64,000 nt of DNA. Source: Haberlea rhodopensis. Its lineage: Eukaryota; Streptophyta; Magnoliopsida; Lamiales; Gesneriaceae. A model generated the notes under the pieces. The model worked only from the letters and a program-made list of their open reading frames with translations. It was not told the DNA's origin and did not search any database. Made by a program: the position numbers and the translations under genes. The stretch lies in contig CAJQUN010000003.1 of assembly GCA_907163345.1 (NCBI GenBank), positions 27,109,879-27,173,878 on the forward strand. Reading direction: 5' to 3'. This document shows positions 21,980-33,520 of this stretch, piece by piece (within the stretch, counting starts at the first letter, position 1; each line of letters opens with the position of its first letter).

Positions 21980-24900
21980 TTGAACAATATTCCTAGTCGG
22001 GGAACTATACACATGATAACTGGAGGAACGTCGGGAGGAGATTCGAACAGAGCAAGAAGGAATCACGCCCGGAGGCTTCAAGTGCTATCTGTTGACCCCA
22101 GTCAAGTACATGAGGGTCCGTCTATATCTTTTGGGCCTGCAGATCTGCAAGGAGTTCATTTTCCTCATGATGATGCATTGGTTATCTCTGCCACAGTGGC
22201 TAATTATAATGTGCAGAGGATTTTCGTGGACACAGGAAGCTCGGCGGATGTACTTTTTCTTGGTACGTTAAGCCAAATGAACTTAGGAAGCTTACCTATA
22301 TCGAAAGTGAATACGTCCTTGCACGGGTTTGCAGGGGAAGTCATAAACCCGATAGGGCAAGTGTCTCTACCAGTTACAATTGGTGAAGCATCAAGGATCA
22401 AAACAAAGATGATAAATTTCCTCATTGTGGATGCACCATCTTCTTATAATATAATATTGGGGAGACCAGCCCTAGCTGCCTTTGAAGCCGTTGCCTCCAC
22501 CTATCATTTAATCATGAAATTTCCAGTAGGCGAGGAGGTGGGGCAAGTAAGGGGTGATCAAAGCTCGTCTCGGAAATGTTATGTGCAAGAGTTAAAGCAA
22601 GAAAAAGAGCAGAATAACGAAGGAAAAGAACGAAGGGGAAATGAAAAGAGGAAACGGGGCGAGGAAGAACGAATAACACCCGAAGAGGAGTTCCTTAACA
22701 TCGAGCTGGGTCACCCTACTCGAGTTACTAGGGTAGGATCCCAGCTTGATCCAGAATTACGAGAAAAAGTGATTAATTGTTTGAATCAGCATGTGGATGT
22801 ATTTGCATGGAGCACATCTGATTTAAAGGGAGTTAAGCCTGAGATTGCCGAACACCGCCTCAATGTAGACCCTAATGTTCGAGTAATAAGGCAAAAGAGA
22901 AGGCATTTTGGACCAGAAAAAGACGCTGTCATTGCCAAGCAGGTAGAAGAGTTGTTAAAAGCAGGCCACATTCGTGAGATCGGCTTCCCTACATGGCTTT
23001 CGAATGTAGTGTTGGTACCTAAAGCTGGTGATAAATGGAGAATGTGTGTGGATTTTAGGGATGTGAATAAGGCATGTCCCAAGGATTGTTATCCCTTGCC
23101 CAGGATCGATCAGCTTGTAGATTCTACTGCTGGACACGAGCTGTTATGTCTCATGGATGCCTATCAGGGATATCATCAGATCCCTTTGGCACAGGAAGAT
23201 CAATCAAAAGTAAGTTTTGTAACAGCAGGGGGAACTTTTTGTTATGTAGTAATGCCTTTTGGATTGAAAAATGCTGGGGCCACCTATCAAAGGTTGATGG
23301 ATAAAATGTTTAAAGAACAAATTGGTCGGAACGTGGAAGTGTATGTGGATGATGTCCTGATCAAAAGCCGAAAAGCCAAGGACTTGGTCAAAGATATGGA
23401 AGAAGTTTTCAACACTTTACGAAAATTTGGCATGAAATTGAATCCCGCAAAATGTACTTTCGGTATTCGTAGGGGCAAATTTCTAGGATATATGGTTACG
23501 GAAAGAGGTGTTGAAGCTAACCCGGAGAAAATCCAAGCCATACGAGAAATGAATCCTCCGAGGACATTGAATGAAGTGCAGATATTGGCAGGAAGAATAG
23601 CGGCATTGAGCCGATTTATATCCCGATCAGCCGATAGAAGCTTGCCTTTCTTCAAAGCATTAAGGCAGGGAGTCAAGTTCGAGTGGAATGACCAGTGCCA
23701 AAAGGCCTTCGAGGATTTGAAGGATTATTTGGCTCAGTTACCATTAATAAATAAGCCTGAGCCTAAAGAAACACTTCTCGTGTATTTATCGGTGGCAGAA
23801 GAAGTCATTAGTTCCGTGCTAATCAGAGAAAAATCAGGACAACAGCAGCCTGTATATTATGTCAGCCGAGCCCTGCAAGGAGCCGAGCAGCGATACCCTG
23901 AAATTGAAAAGTTGGCCTTAGCTCTGGTCACCACAGCAAGAAGACTTCGGCCATACTTCCTGTCTCACCCTATCGTGGTAGTAACAAACACTCCTTTGGG
24001 TAGGCTTTTATCCAAATCCGAAATATCAGGGAGGATGGTAAAATGGGCCACAGAGCTGAGTGAGTTTGAGGTCACTTATCAACCCCGAACTACAATTAAA
24101 GCACAAGCTCTGTCAGATTTTCTGGTAGAAGTCACCCATACCTCGGAAGAAAAAGAGTGGAGTTTATTTGTGGATGGATCATCTACTCGATTGGGAAGTG
24201 GAGCAGGTGTCATACTCATTAGTCCTGAAGGGGAGGAAGTCAGGGTTGCCGTCCAGTTTGGATTTTTATCCTCAAACAATGAAGCTTAATTTGAAGCTAT
24301 CATTTCAGGTCTCCAAATAGCATTGGACGCTGGAGCCATGAAGATAAAAGCTTTTATGGACTCGATGCTAGTCGTTCATCAAGTGAAGGGGATATATAAG
24401 GTGAAAGAAGAAAAACTTCGAAAGTATGTAGAAAAGGTGCGGGCGATGATAGCTCAATTTCAAGAAGTGGAATTGATGCAGATACCAAGGGAGGAGAATA
24501 CCCGTGCCGATGAATTAGCAAAGTTGGCTAGTTCAGTACACGAATGGAAGAACAGGAATGTGCTCGTGCAAGAGCTCTTAATTTCTCATATATCCGTCAA
24601 TAGCATCCTGAGTATGGAGCCATATATTATATCCGATTGGCGAGAACATCTTATTAATTTCTTGAAAACAAAGGTTATGCCTTCTGACCCAAAGGAAGCT
24701 GCTAAGGTTAAAAGAATGGGGAACCGATTTGTGTTGATAGAAGGCAAGTTGTTCAAGAAAGGATTCTCAATTCCTTTCTTACAATGTGCCTCGAAGGAAG
24801 AAGGGGAGCATTTATTAAAAGAGATTCATGAAGGATGTTGCGGGAATCATGTAGGAACTAACATGTTATATCAGAAATCTATTCGAGCTGGGTATTATTG

Positions 24901-25864
24901 GCCGACGATGAGGGAAGATGCTGAAGAAGTTGTGAAGAAATGCATTAATTGCCAAAGGCACGCAAATTTATCCCATGTACCTGCGGAAATTCTTAATAAT
25001 AGCATCATTTCCTGCCCCTTTGACCAATGGGGAATGGATATTGTTGGGCCATTTCCTCCTGCTACAGGGCAGAGAAAATTTCTCCTGGTAGCCGTCGAGT
25101 ACTTCACTAAGTGGGTAGAAGCCGAACCATTGGCTAAAATAACTGAGGAGGAAGTCATCAGATTTTTATGGAGAAATGTAGTATGCCGCTTCGGAATACC
25201 TCGAAGAATAATTTCCGATAACGGAAGACAATTCCAGGGAGGAAGAATACAAAAATGGTGCAAAGATATGAAAATTAAACAAGTCTTCACTTCAGTCGCT
25301 TATCCTCAAGCAAATGGGCAGGCGGAAGTGATTAATCGAATTTTATTGCACGGGATCAAAACAAGATTAGAAGGAGCTCGAGGGGAGTGGGTAAATGAAT
25401 TACCCGGGGTCTTATGGGCCTATAGAACGACTCCTCGGGTATCTACAGGAGAGACTCCATATAGCTTAGTATATGGATCTGAGGCCCTCATTCCAGTAGA
25501 AATTGGAGTTGAATCTCTTCGAGTACAGAGCTATGATCCCGACCAGAATGAAGAAAAAAGGAAGTTAGAGTTAGACGGGGTTATGGAATTGAGAGAGAAA
25601 GCCTTGGCTAAAGTAGAATTGTATAAAGTAAGGGTGACCAATGCTTACAATCGGAGGGTTCGCCCGAGGGCTTTTCAAGTGGGAGATCTGGTGCTGCGAA
25701 GAGTCAATCCCGCGGGGGAGGTAAAGAAGTTAGCCCCCAAATGGGAGGGTCCTTATAAGATAAAAGGGGTGATTGGAAGAGGAGCCTACAGGCTGGAAGA
25801 TCGCGAAGGTCGGGAACTGGTGAGACCTTGGAACATTCATAATTTAAGAAAGTACTTTGTGTAA
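21980..25864 (+). pseudogene. pol: Tat Pol: protease, RT, two RNase H, integrase; one nonsense codon
   Basis: Protease carries the aspartic motif FVDTGSSADVLFL (about residue 82 of this frame). RT shows FRDVNKACPKDCYPLPRIDQ, MDAYQGYHQI and the catalytic VYVDDVLIKSR. The first RNase H follows (VVVTNTPLGRLLSKSE). A second RNase H opens WSLFVDGSSTRLGSGAG and continues past a TAA at 24,287-24,289 to REENTRADELAKLAS. Integrase has the HHCC finger (H...H then CINCQ) and the DDE core (WGMDIVGPFPP, IISDNGRQFQ, YPQANGQAEVINR). It ends at 25,862-25,864. The frame is unbroken on both sides of the TAA, so a single base change inactivates it. Confidence 0.93.
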
Positions 25865-25933
25865 TCTTTCAATTATCGTTACTATTCCCATATGTATTTC
25901 TGAAATAAATAAATTTCCTGTTATCGATCAATG

Positions 25934-27525
25934 CTCGGGTTAATCGTTGGATCGGGATGTTTGGTCAACGTTTAAACTTGAAAATACCATCGTTTAATCG
26001 TTGGATCGGGATGTTTGGTCAACGTTTAAACTTGAAAATACCATCGTTTACTCGTTGGATCGGGATGTTTGGTCAACGTTTAAACTTGAAAATACCATCG
26101 TTTACTCGTTGGATCGGGATGTTTGGTCAACGTTTAAACTTGAAAACACCAAGTGATTGTGCTCGGGGTAGCGAGCTTATGTTGTTATAGTCCATTGTTG
26201 GCAGGTTAAATACAGGATCGGGAAGTTTGGTCTGTATTTGAACCTAAAATGGGACTAAGTGATTGTGCTCGGGGTAGCGAGCAGTGTTGGGTTATCGTTT
26301 AATCGTTGGATCGGGATGTTTGGTCAACGTTTAAACTTGAAAATACCATCGTTTAATCGTTGGATCGGGATGTTTGGTCAACGTTTAAACTTGAAAATAC
26401 CATCGTTTACTCGTTGGATCGGGATGTTTGGTCAACGTTTAAACTTGACAATACCATCGTTTACTCGTTGGATCGGGATGTTTGGTCAACGTTTAAACTT
26501 GAAAATACCATCGTTTACTCGTTGGATCGGGATGTTTGGTCAACGTTTAAACTTGAAAATACCATCGTTACTCGTTGGATCGGGATGTTTGGTCAACGTT
26601 TAAACTTGAAAACACCAAGTGATTGTGCTCGGGGTAGCGAGCAGTGTTCGGGTTAATCGTTGGATCGGGATGTTTGGTCAACGTTTAAACTTGAAAACAC
26701 CAAGTGATTGTGCTCGGGGTAGCGAGCTTATGTTGTTATAGTCCATTGTTGGCAGGTTAAATACAGGATCGGGAAGTTTGGTCTGTATTTGAACCTAAAA
26801 TGGGACTAAGTGATTGTGCTCGGGGTAGCGAGCTTATGTTGTTATAGTCCATTGTTGGCAGGTTAAATACAGGATCGGGAAGTTTGGTCTGTATTTGAAC
26901 CTAAAATGGGACTAAGTGATTGTGCTCGGGGTAGCGAGCAGTGTTCGGGTTAATCGTTGGATCGGGATGTTTGGTCAACGTTTAAACTTGACAATACCAT
27001 CGTTTACTCGTTGGATCGGGATGTTTGGTCAACGTTTAAACTTGAAAATACCATCGTTTACTCGTTGGATCGGGATGTTTGGTCAACGTTTAAACTTGAA
27101 AACACCAAGTGATTGTGCTCGGGGTAGCGAGCAGTGTTCGGGTTAATCGTTGGATCGGGATGTTTGGTCAACGTTTAAACTTGAAAACACCAAGTGATTG
27201 TGCTCGGGGTAGCGAGCTTATGTTGTTATAGTCCATTGTTGGCAGGTTAAATACAGGATCGGGAAGTTTGGTCTGTATTTGAACCTAAAATGGGACTAAG
27301 TGATTGTGCTCGGGGTAGCGAGCAGTGTTCGGGTTAATCGTTGGATCGGGATGTTTGGTCAACGTTTAAACTTGAAAATACCATCGTTTAATCGTTGGAT
27401 CGGGATGTTTGGTCAACGTTTAAACTTGAAAATACCATCGTTTACTCGTTGGATCGGGATGTTTGGTCAACGTTTAAACTTGAAAATACCATCGTTTACT
27501 CGTGGGATCGGGATGTCTTTTCCCC
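25934..27525 (+). repeat. Two-unit tandem repeat array in the Tat 3' region
   Basis: About 18 copies of a 54-bp unit (core GGATCGGGATGTTTGGTCAA) alternate with four copies of a roughly 105-bp unit (core ACAGGATCGGGAAGTTTGGT). Connecting phrases such as 'agtgattgtgctcggggtagcgagc' recur. The two units share GGATCGGGA(T/A)GTTTGGTC and may have a common origin. The array lies between the 3' ends of pol (plus) and the antisense gene (minus). Frames open through it are artefacts of the repeat. Confidence 0.95.
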
Positions 27526-27677
27526 GAGTTCTGTTATATTCATTACTTTGAGATGTGTTCTAAAAAGTTTGCTTGTTGGAGAGACTAGTTTGCACAAGAG
27601 TGTAAGAAGACAGGGAAACTCATAATATCATAGTCCAAAGATTACAACTTTAAAACAAAAAGAGTACATTCCTAAAT

Positions 27678-29777
27678 TTACAACTGGAGGAATTCATCTG
27701 GAACAGTATTCAGGGCCTCATCAACATTTATAAAATCTGTTGAAGTTCCTTCAGGAGGATAGCCAGCGGCTTTAAATTGACGAACAGACGCTTCAAAGCC
27801 ATAGTTAAGGAACTTAGCAGCGCGTTCGCCCAGAATATCACCGTACTCCTCAGACTTCATAAACTCTTCCTTTTTGATGAGCCAGGATTCCTCGATCTGA
27901 GTAGCCCGAGATAGTTTCTCCTGATCAAGCTGTTCAGAAAGGGCTTTGTTCTCTTCAGCTCGCAGTGATCTCTCTTGTGAAAGTTGTTTTAAGAGGGATT
28001 TATTCTCTTCAGTCACGGACCTGAATTGCCCGGATAAAGTGGTGTTAGCCTCCTCAAAGTCGGCTAATTTACCATGCGCTTCCTCGAGAGCTGCCACTGC
28101 CTTATCTCGAGTAACAACAGCAGCAGAGTATCGCTCTTCCAGTAGCTTTATGGATTTCTTCATCTCCTCACCAATACCTTCTAGCTGTTTAAGATGTTTC
28201 TGATTCTCCCCATCTGAGGATCGCATGGATTGGAAGCGAGTCATAATCTCGCCAGCCATCAGATTGGTCTGCAAGCAAATAAACGAAGTTAATATACCGA
28301 AGACCAAAAAGTTTATCAGATGGAAATGGATATAAGGTACCTGAGTGAGGGAGGTGGAAAAATCATTTATCAAATTGCTGAAGGCCAATCCTCCCAGGTA
28401 TTTGCGGTCGGGAGAATTGGCCCAATTGCAAATAATAGAATGGGAAATTTTGGGGTCCGGTTTTCTCAGAATCGGGACGTTGGGGGGATAAATCCAATCA
28501 GGTATGTGATATCTGGAGGTTGGACGAGAAGAGCTAAAACCACCAGGAGCAGGTTGAGAAGTAGCCCGAGTTTGAAGAGATGGATTAGCTCGGTGGGTAA
28601 GGGAGATTCGGGGGGGAGTTTTCTTGGCAGGAGGAAGTTTAGAGGAAGAACCTTGGCCCTCGTGGGCCGCCCTCTTCAGTGATCGAGGAATCAAGGCCTC
28701 CGTCTCCGGTATTTCAATCACCTCTTCGGGGGGAGCATGTGTAACAGAAGGGGGAGGATTTGTTTCAGTGGTCGGTTTGGTAGCCTTCTCTGGTGCGGCA
28801 ATTTTCTTCAGGCTAGCAGCAATCTTGGCTTTCAGCATCTTGTTTTCTGCAAGAGAGAAACATCATAGCAATTATTCAAGCATGTTAATACAAAATACGC
28901 AAACAAAGCAAGATGCTCGGTAAATACTCACCGAGGGGCATTTTTAGGGAAACACCCTTAGGACTAAGCTGGAACAAGTACAGCAGTCCGTCGTCAATCA
29001 GCTCCCCAAGGTTAAAACACTGATCGCCAAGCTTACGACGAACTGATAGATATGTTTCTCCCTCAAGTAGCCCCTTGATTGACTTGCCCTTCGGTAAGTT
29101 TTCTTTCCACTCCATGGGACAGTCCCAAGGTTGGAGTGGGCGAGCAAAAAAGAAAAATCTTTTCCAATTTTTATGGAAGAGGGGTAATTTTTAAGAAAAC
29201 CCATCCCTGTTCGGGAAGAAAAATAAAAAAGCCCGATCTCTTTTCGGTTTAATTGAAAGAAGCAATGAAAGAGTTTGGGAGTCGGGGAAAAGCCAAGAAA
29301 GGATAGGACTATGTAGAAACCCGCCAACAATCGATAACTGTTGGGGAACAACTGACTTAGAGAAATGGCAAAGTAGGAAGCAACATCTACAAAGAAAGAA
29401 GGGATAGGAAAGCGAAGTCCCCCTCGAAGTTGGTCTAAGTAGAAGGGAAAATAACCCATGGGAGGCAAGTGGGGGCGAGATCCGGGAGGGGGAACAATAA
29501 TAGATGTCCCCTCTGAAATCCCCCATTTAGTTTGGATACTGGATATGTGCCGTTGCGATTTAATCCCTGATTCAAATATCTCAAACCAAGGAACGCGGGC
29601 TTTTATCAGATCCTGCTCTGTCGCAGCCTGAAGCTCCTCTCCACGAGCGTCAGGGGTTGTCGACGAGCTGGAAGTCTCCTCACTATCAGAGGAAGAAGAG
29701 TGTCGAGGAGAGGGACCCAGGATACCCTCTTCCTCGAACATGTCTATAGTCTTCGAAATATCGTCAGAAGAAGACAT
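27678..29777 (-). pseudogene. Antisense spliced gene inside the Tat element (gypsy-type 'transposon' domain plus coiled coil)
   Basis: Proposed minus-strand gene of three exons. Exon 1 (29,777-28,932) starts MSSSDDISKTIDMFEEEG and has a Ser-rich acidic leader. It is followed by a domain with GGLRFPIPSFFVD and SQLFPNSYRLLAGFY, resembling the Pfam 'putative gypsy type transposon' family (PF04195). A 1-nt frame change sits near 29,190, after which KNWKRFFFFARP follows in the next frame. Intron 1 (28,931-28,847) is GTGAGT...GCAG and keeps phase. Exon 2 (28,846-28,341) is Pro/Ser/Lys-rich. Intron 2 (28,340-28,269) is GT...AG, 72 nt and open in frame, so splicing is optional. Exon 3 (28,268-27,678) is a long Glu/Lys coiled coil ending FLQL. 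The function is unknown. Antisense extra ORFs are known in Tat-lineage elements. Confidence 0.8.
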
Positions 29778-29889
29778 ACTCGATGAATGGAAAGAAAATA
29801 AGTATGGATGAAAAGATTGGTCGGACGTCTAAAATGCTAGCTCGGAAGCAAACTGCAGTAAAGTAAGTTAAATCCGCAAAATGAACGAG

Positions 29890-29898
29890 TATTTATAG
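29890..29898 (-). promoter_or_regulatory. TATA box of the antisense gene
   Basis: On the minus strand CTATAAATA lies about 115 bp upstream of the ATG at 29,777. It is outside the LTR, so the antisense gene appears to have its own promoter. Confidence 0.6.
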
Positions 29899-30100
29899 TG
29901 GGGTGCCACTGGAAGAGACGTTAAATCAGCACCGTTCAAATAAAAACCCATGAACGGTTATAGATGTGCTTTGGGAAACGAAACGTCGCGAGATTTTTGA
30001 AATTTTCAGGCGGGAAAATTAGGCGGTTAAAATATCCCGAGCATATCAGGATTTTACCCGAAGACAATAAACCAAGATTTCACTACTCTCATCTTGCTTT

Positions 30101-30118
30101 ACTTTGGGGGGGGTGAGG
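30101..30118 (+). other. Polypurine tract of the Tat element
   Basis: A G-rich purine run ending GGTGAGG stands immediately before the TGATG start of the 3' LTR. Confidence 0.8.
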
Positions 30119-30757
30119 TGATGTCATATGACATATTGATTTCTCGGGTAAAATCCATTTATGAAGACACAAACCCTAAAATTGCCGAGCAGAAGCTATA
30201 CCGAAGAGATGCTTGTCGAACCCAGGATACTGATCAGCATATTCTCGAGCATCCTTTGCCCTCTTCGGGATTTTGGTCAAAGAGTAGCGGAAGACCCGGT
30301 CATAATTAAAACTGATTAACCGGCGGAGATGGAACGTGCTTTAATGGGGCGGATTTCTCGGACACGCTTGGCTCCCATCAAGCCACGATCAAAGGACATC
30401 ATATGGCTGATTTTTCGCGAGTTAGTTACTAAGGGCAGTCCTATAAATACCCTCAGATAACTTCATAGAAGGGGTTGGATTTTTCTGGGCAAAAGACTCC
30501 GAAGAGAGCAAGCTTGAGTCTGTTCGGTCTTTTTTATAATTTCTACAACATTAGTCGTGTAAGTCATTGAATAACCTTTTCTTGTGTCCAGATCATCTTG
30601 TAAATCAGTAATATTTATAGTGGAACTTTATACTGGACTGGGTCCCGTGGTTTTTCTCTCAATTCGAGGGTTTTCCACGTAAAAAATCTTGGTGTATTCC
30701 TTTTATTTTTCGTACACATTTATTTCTACCAAACACGTAAAATAACGGATCACATCA
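30119..30757 (+). repeat. 3' LTR of the Tat element
   Basis: 639 bp. It differs from the 5' LTR by about five substitutions and one 1-bp gap (for example CGTAAAAAATC versus CGGAAAAAAAGC near the 3' end). Confidence 0.95.
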
Positions 30758-30762
30758 ATATG

Positions 30763-32409
30763 ATTCGACTTATTTTTTATATAATTTATATAGCATATCA
30801 CAAGCCATTATGATTACAAAATTAATAATTATTGTTACTATTAACATAATACCCTGTCTATTATAGGGAATAAAATGAGTACAATATTATTGTATAATTT
30901 AAAATATTTGAGTTATATATTCTTTGATTGTAAATTGTGTAATTCAGACTTTCTCTTCTCATTTTAGATGATATTTTATTTTTATATCTCTAATTTATTT
31001 GGATTTAGATTTTTTATATACAAACTAGATATTTTATCTATAACAAATAATTAAGCACTCTTGTTTATCTAATAGAAATAAAAAATATAAAAGAAAGTAA
31101 TTAAAATTTATATCTATCCAGAAATTTGTGAACATGCTAAACAACTCAACTTATCATAAAATTTTATTTAATTTAAATTTAGATTTATCGGTAATGTCAA
31201 AGCTAATTAGCCACTAAAATGGTTCAAAATTTACTTTATTAGTTCATTACTTTGATCATCAAATTAAATTCAATTTTTAAGTTCGACGACTCAATAACAA
31301 CTCGGCGAGAACATGCTACAAGTGCGTAAGCGCCCCGAGAGTTCTTTCTTCAAGATTTCCAACTTTGTAATGTGTTTATTGTGTAATGTTAGAAGTTAAA
31401 TGATCACTTGGTATTGAAGGGAATTTTGTAATGTTGAATAATGTTTATAGGCACGAGGTTGGTTGGGATAAGACTAGGTTAAAGAACATGCCCTTTTGAA
31501 GCTTTCTTGAATTACTTTACAAAAATGCATGAAGACAAGTGGAAAATAATTTAATGGGAGGACAAGGAAAGATAATAATACTTGATGTAGTGGGGACATC
31601 GGGCCACCTAGGGCAAATAGTTCGACCTAATACTTGTGGACCAGTTAAGCACTACATGGCTGAGGTGGAAGAGTGCCACCTCATTTTAGGCCATCCCGGT
31701 CCATTCGGCCACTATATGCGTAAATCGTTGACGTAATCTAGCACTCGACCAAAGCCATGATCTAACGAGCATTAATATCCCGAGAAGAACGCTGACGTAA
31801 ATTATGCTAGGCGACAATTACGGCAAGACAGACACGCATCGTGAGCGGATCATGGGAAGATCAAGTTAATGTCGGGCGATAAGTGCGATAGGTCGTGGGC
31901 ATATCATGGCCCTAGATTACGGGCTATTATGGAGAAAAATGACTTACAAATATCAGTATCCATCAGCAAGCAAGGACATTCAATTGCTCTAAAAAATATT
32001 CCATATACACACCAGGTTCTTCGTATAATTACAAGATATATTGAAGAGTCCATGAATTGTTTTTCTTTGATTCTTGTTTCACTTGTTTTTCTGAGCACTA
32101 ACTCGATCGACGGAGTAGCCATCCCCAGGACCTTTTCATGGCCATCCCCAGGACCTTTTCAGCACCATCTAACCTTTGTATTCTCATGCTATATCACGTT
32201 GGGATTTGTAGCTTGAGACACACGGATAACAGCTCATTTGTGATCAGGAATCACAAGACAACATCAATACACATTTTAAATGAAAAATGATAGAAATTGA
32301 CATAATTTTGCAAAAGTAAAATGTAAGATCTCAAAAAATACACTATATCTTACTTCTCTAATCTGAATTTTTTTTGTCTATCAATTCTTGGAATTGAAGG
32401 AAAATAAAC
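30763..32409. other. Intergenic stretch with an unassigned 900-bp block
   Basis: 30,763-31,290 is plain AT-rich DNA. About 31,290-32,220 has higher GC and several palindromic GGCC-containing phrases. It ends with a tandem duplication of CCATCCCCAGGACCTTTTCA (about 32,119-32,162). It does not match any coding or LTR motif I know. The open frames at 31,539 and 31,869 show no domain. Confidence 0.4.
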
Positions 32410-32420
32410 TATATGATTCA

Positions 32421-32524
32421 AACAACAAGACATTGGCCTAATGATTGTCATCTATTTTCCAAAATATAAGAGGTCTCGGGTTCGAGTCTTCCCATCCCCT
32501 AAATTTTTTTTTTTAAAAAAAATT
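32421..32524 (+). mobile_element. Very short SINE-like insertion with 11-bp TSD
   Basis: A 104-bp insert lies between direct repeats TATATGATTCA (32,410-32,420 and 32,525-32,535). It contains an A-box-like TTGGCCTAATGATTG and a B-box GGGTTCGAGTCTT, and ends in a T-run/A-run tail. The length is unusually small for a SINE. A deletion derivative or tRNA-derived minimal SINE fits. Confidence 0.6.
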
Positions 32525-32751
32525 TATATGATTCATGCAAACTGCATGTCACATAATGTGCATGTGACCATTTGGCACATTTAAGTAATCTATTTCTTTT
32601 TCTAGTGTCGAGTCTGATGAAGTTTCATAAAACTATGTTGAATGTTTCGTTAAGGTTGTTCCATGCAAGTTGTAACCTTGAAACAAACCCTAAGAATTAT
32701 TGTTAATTTTCCTTTGGATAATTCGATTTATGGTATGTAGTTAAGGTTTTA

Positions 32752-32755
<4 letters not shown>

Positions 32756-32783
<28 letters not shown>
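32756..32783. repeat. (TA)n microsatellite
   Basis: A run of about 14 TA units. Confidence 0.9.
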
Positions 32784-33339
32784 GGACACTCATTAACATT
32801 TATAAATATTATTTAATAGGACATTCATTAACATTGAAAAGAGGCACAATAAATACTTTTGCTTATTTCATTATTTTCTTCCACGTGACCATAAATTTAA
32901 ATAAAGCATTATTGTATAATACAATTTAAATAATTTGAAAATGGTAAATGAAATAATTAATCGTAGGTGTTTTCTAGCCACAAGAATCAATATTGATTTG
33001 GGGCCAAATGAGATATTAAAACAAGCCATCTTTAGAGTAATGCAATTTATTTTTTATAAAATAGAAATAAAAGAAATAAATCTTTCATATGAATATTCAA
33101 ATTTATCATTTGTTCATGCCACGACGGGATGAATGAAGTTCGATAAGCAACTTATATAAAATTTACATATATGTTATCTACTTAAAGAATAAATAAAATT
33201 GAAAGGATGAATTTAAATAATAATTAATTTAGTGAATATTAAATAACCAATAAATTAATGCTTTTTTTTTTAATTAAGTCAAAATATATTAACGAGATAT
33301 GGAGTACAAGGGTGTCAAGATGCATACTTGCCATCGTGC
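32784..33339. other. AT-rich stretch, no gene
   Basis: Nothing recognised apart from short homopolymers. Confidence 0.5.
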
Positions 33340-33344
33340 GAAGA

Positions 33345-33511
33345 AAGTGGAGGGAAAATTATTTTGTATTATTCAGGGAATGAATTAATGCACAATCTGT
33401 TAACAACTACGGAAGCTTATATACAATGCAAGTATAAGCAAGAAACGTGAAATGAATAATAATAAGTTAAGCCTGTTTTGTCTTGGGTACTTCAATCCAC
33501 CAACACTCCCT
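33345..33511 (-). repeat. Short copia LTR copy (minus)
   Basis: On the minus strand it starts TGTTGGTGGATTGAAGTAC and contains TTGTATATAAGC. A near-identical stretch lies at 43,500-43,672 beside copia pol remains, so this is a solo or truncated LTR of the same small copia family. Confidence 0.55.
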
Positions 33512-33520
33512 CTCGAGCTT

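Larger units (their letters stand above)
19859..30757 (+). mobile_element. Near-complete Tat-lineage Ty3/gypsy retrotransposon with antisense gene
   Basis: The 10.9-kb element is flanked by ATATG (19,854-19,858 and 30,758-30,762). LTRs of 640 and 639 bp begin TGATGTCATATG and end ATCACATCA. A PBS TGGCGCCGTCTGTGGGA follows the 5' LTR by one base, and a G-rich PPT (TTTGGGGGGGGTGAGG) precedes the 3' LTR. Order: gag, protease, RT, RNase H, second RNase H, integrase, tandem repeats, an antisense spliced gene, 3' LTR. The second RNase H before integrase marks the Tat lineage. The LTRs differ by about five substitutions and one 1-bp gap, so insertion was recent. Confidence 0.95.

Noticed and set aside
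25934..27525. CRISPR-like array
   Set aside because: The repeats are contiguous tandem units in a plant retrotransposon, with no unique spacers and no cas genes.
25957..27551. Open frames repeating MFGQRLNLK and DRDVWSTFKLEN
   Set aside because: These are frames of the 54-bp tandem repeat. The unit is a multiple of 3, so several frames stay open by chance. No start context or domain supports a protein.
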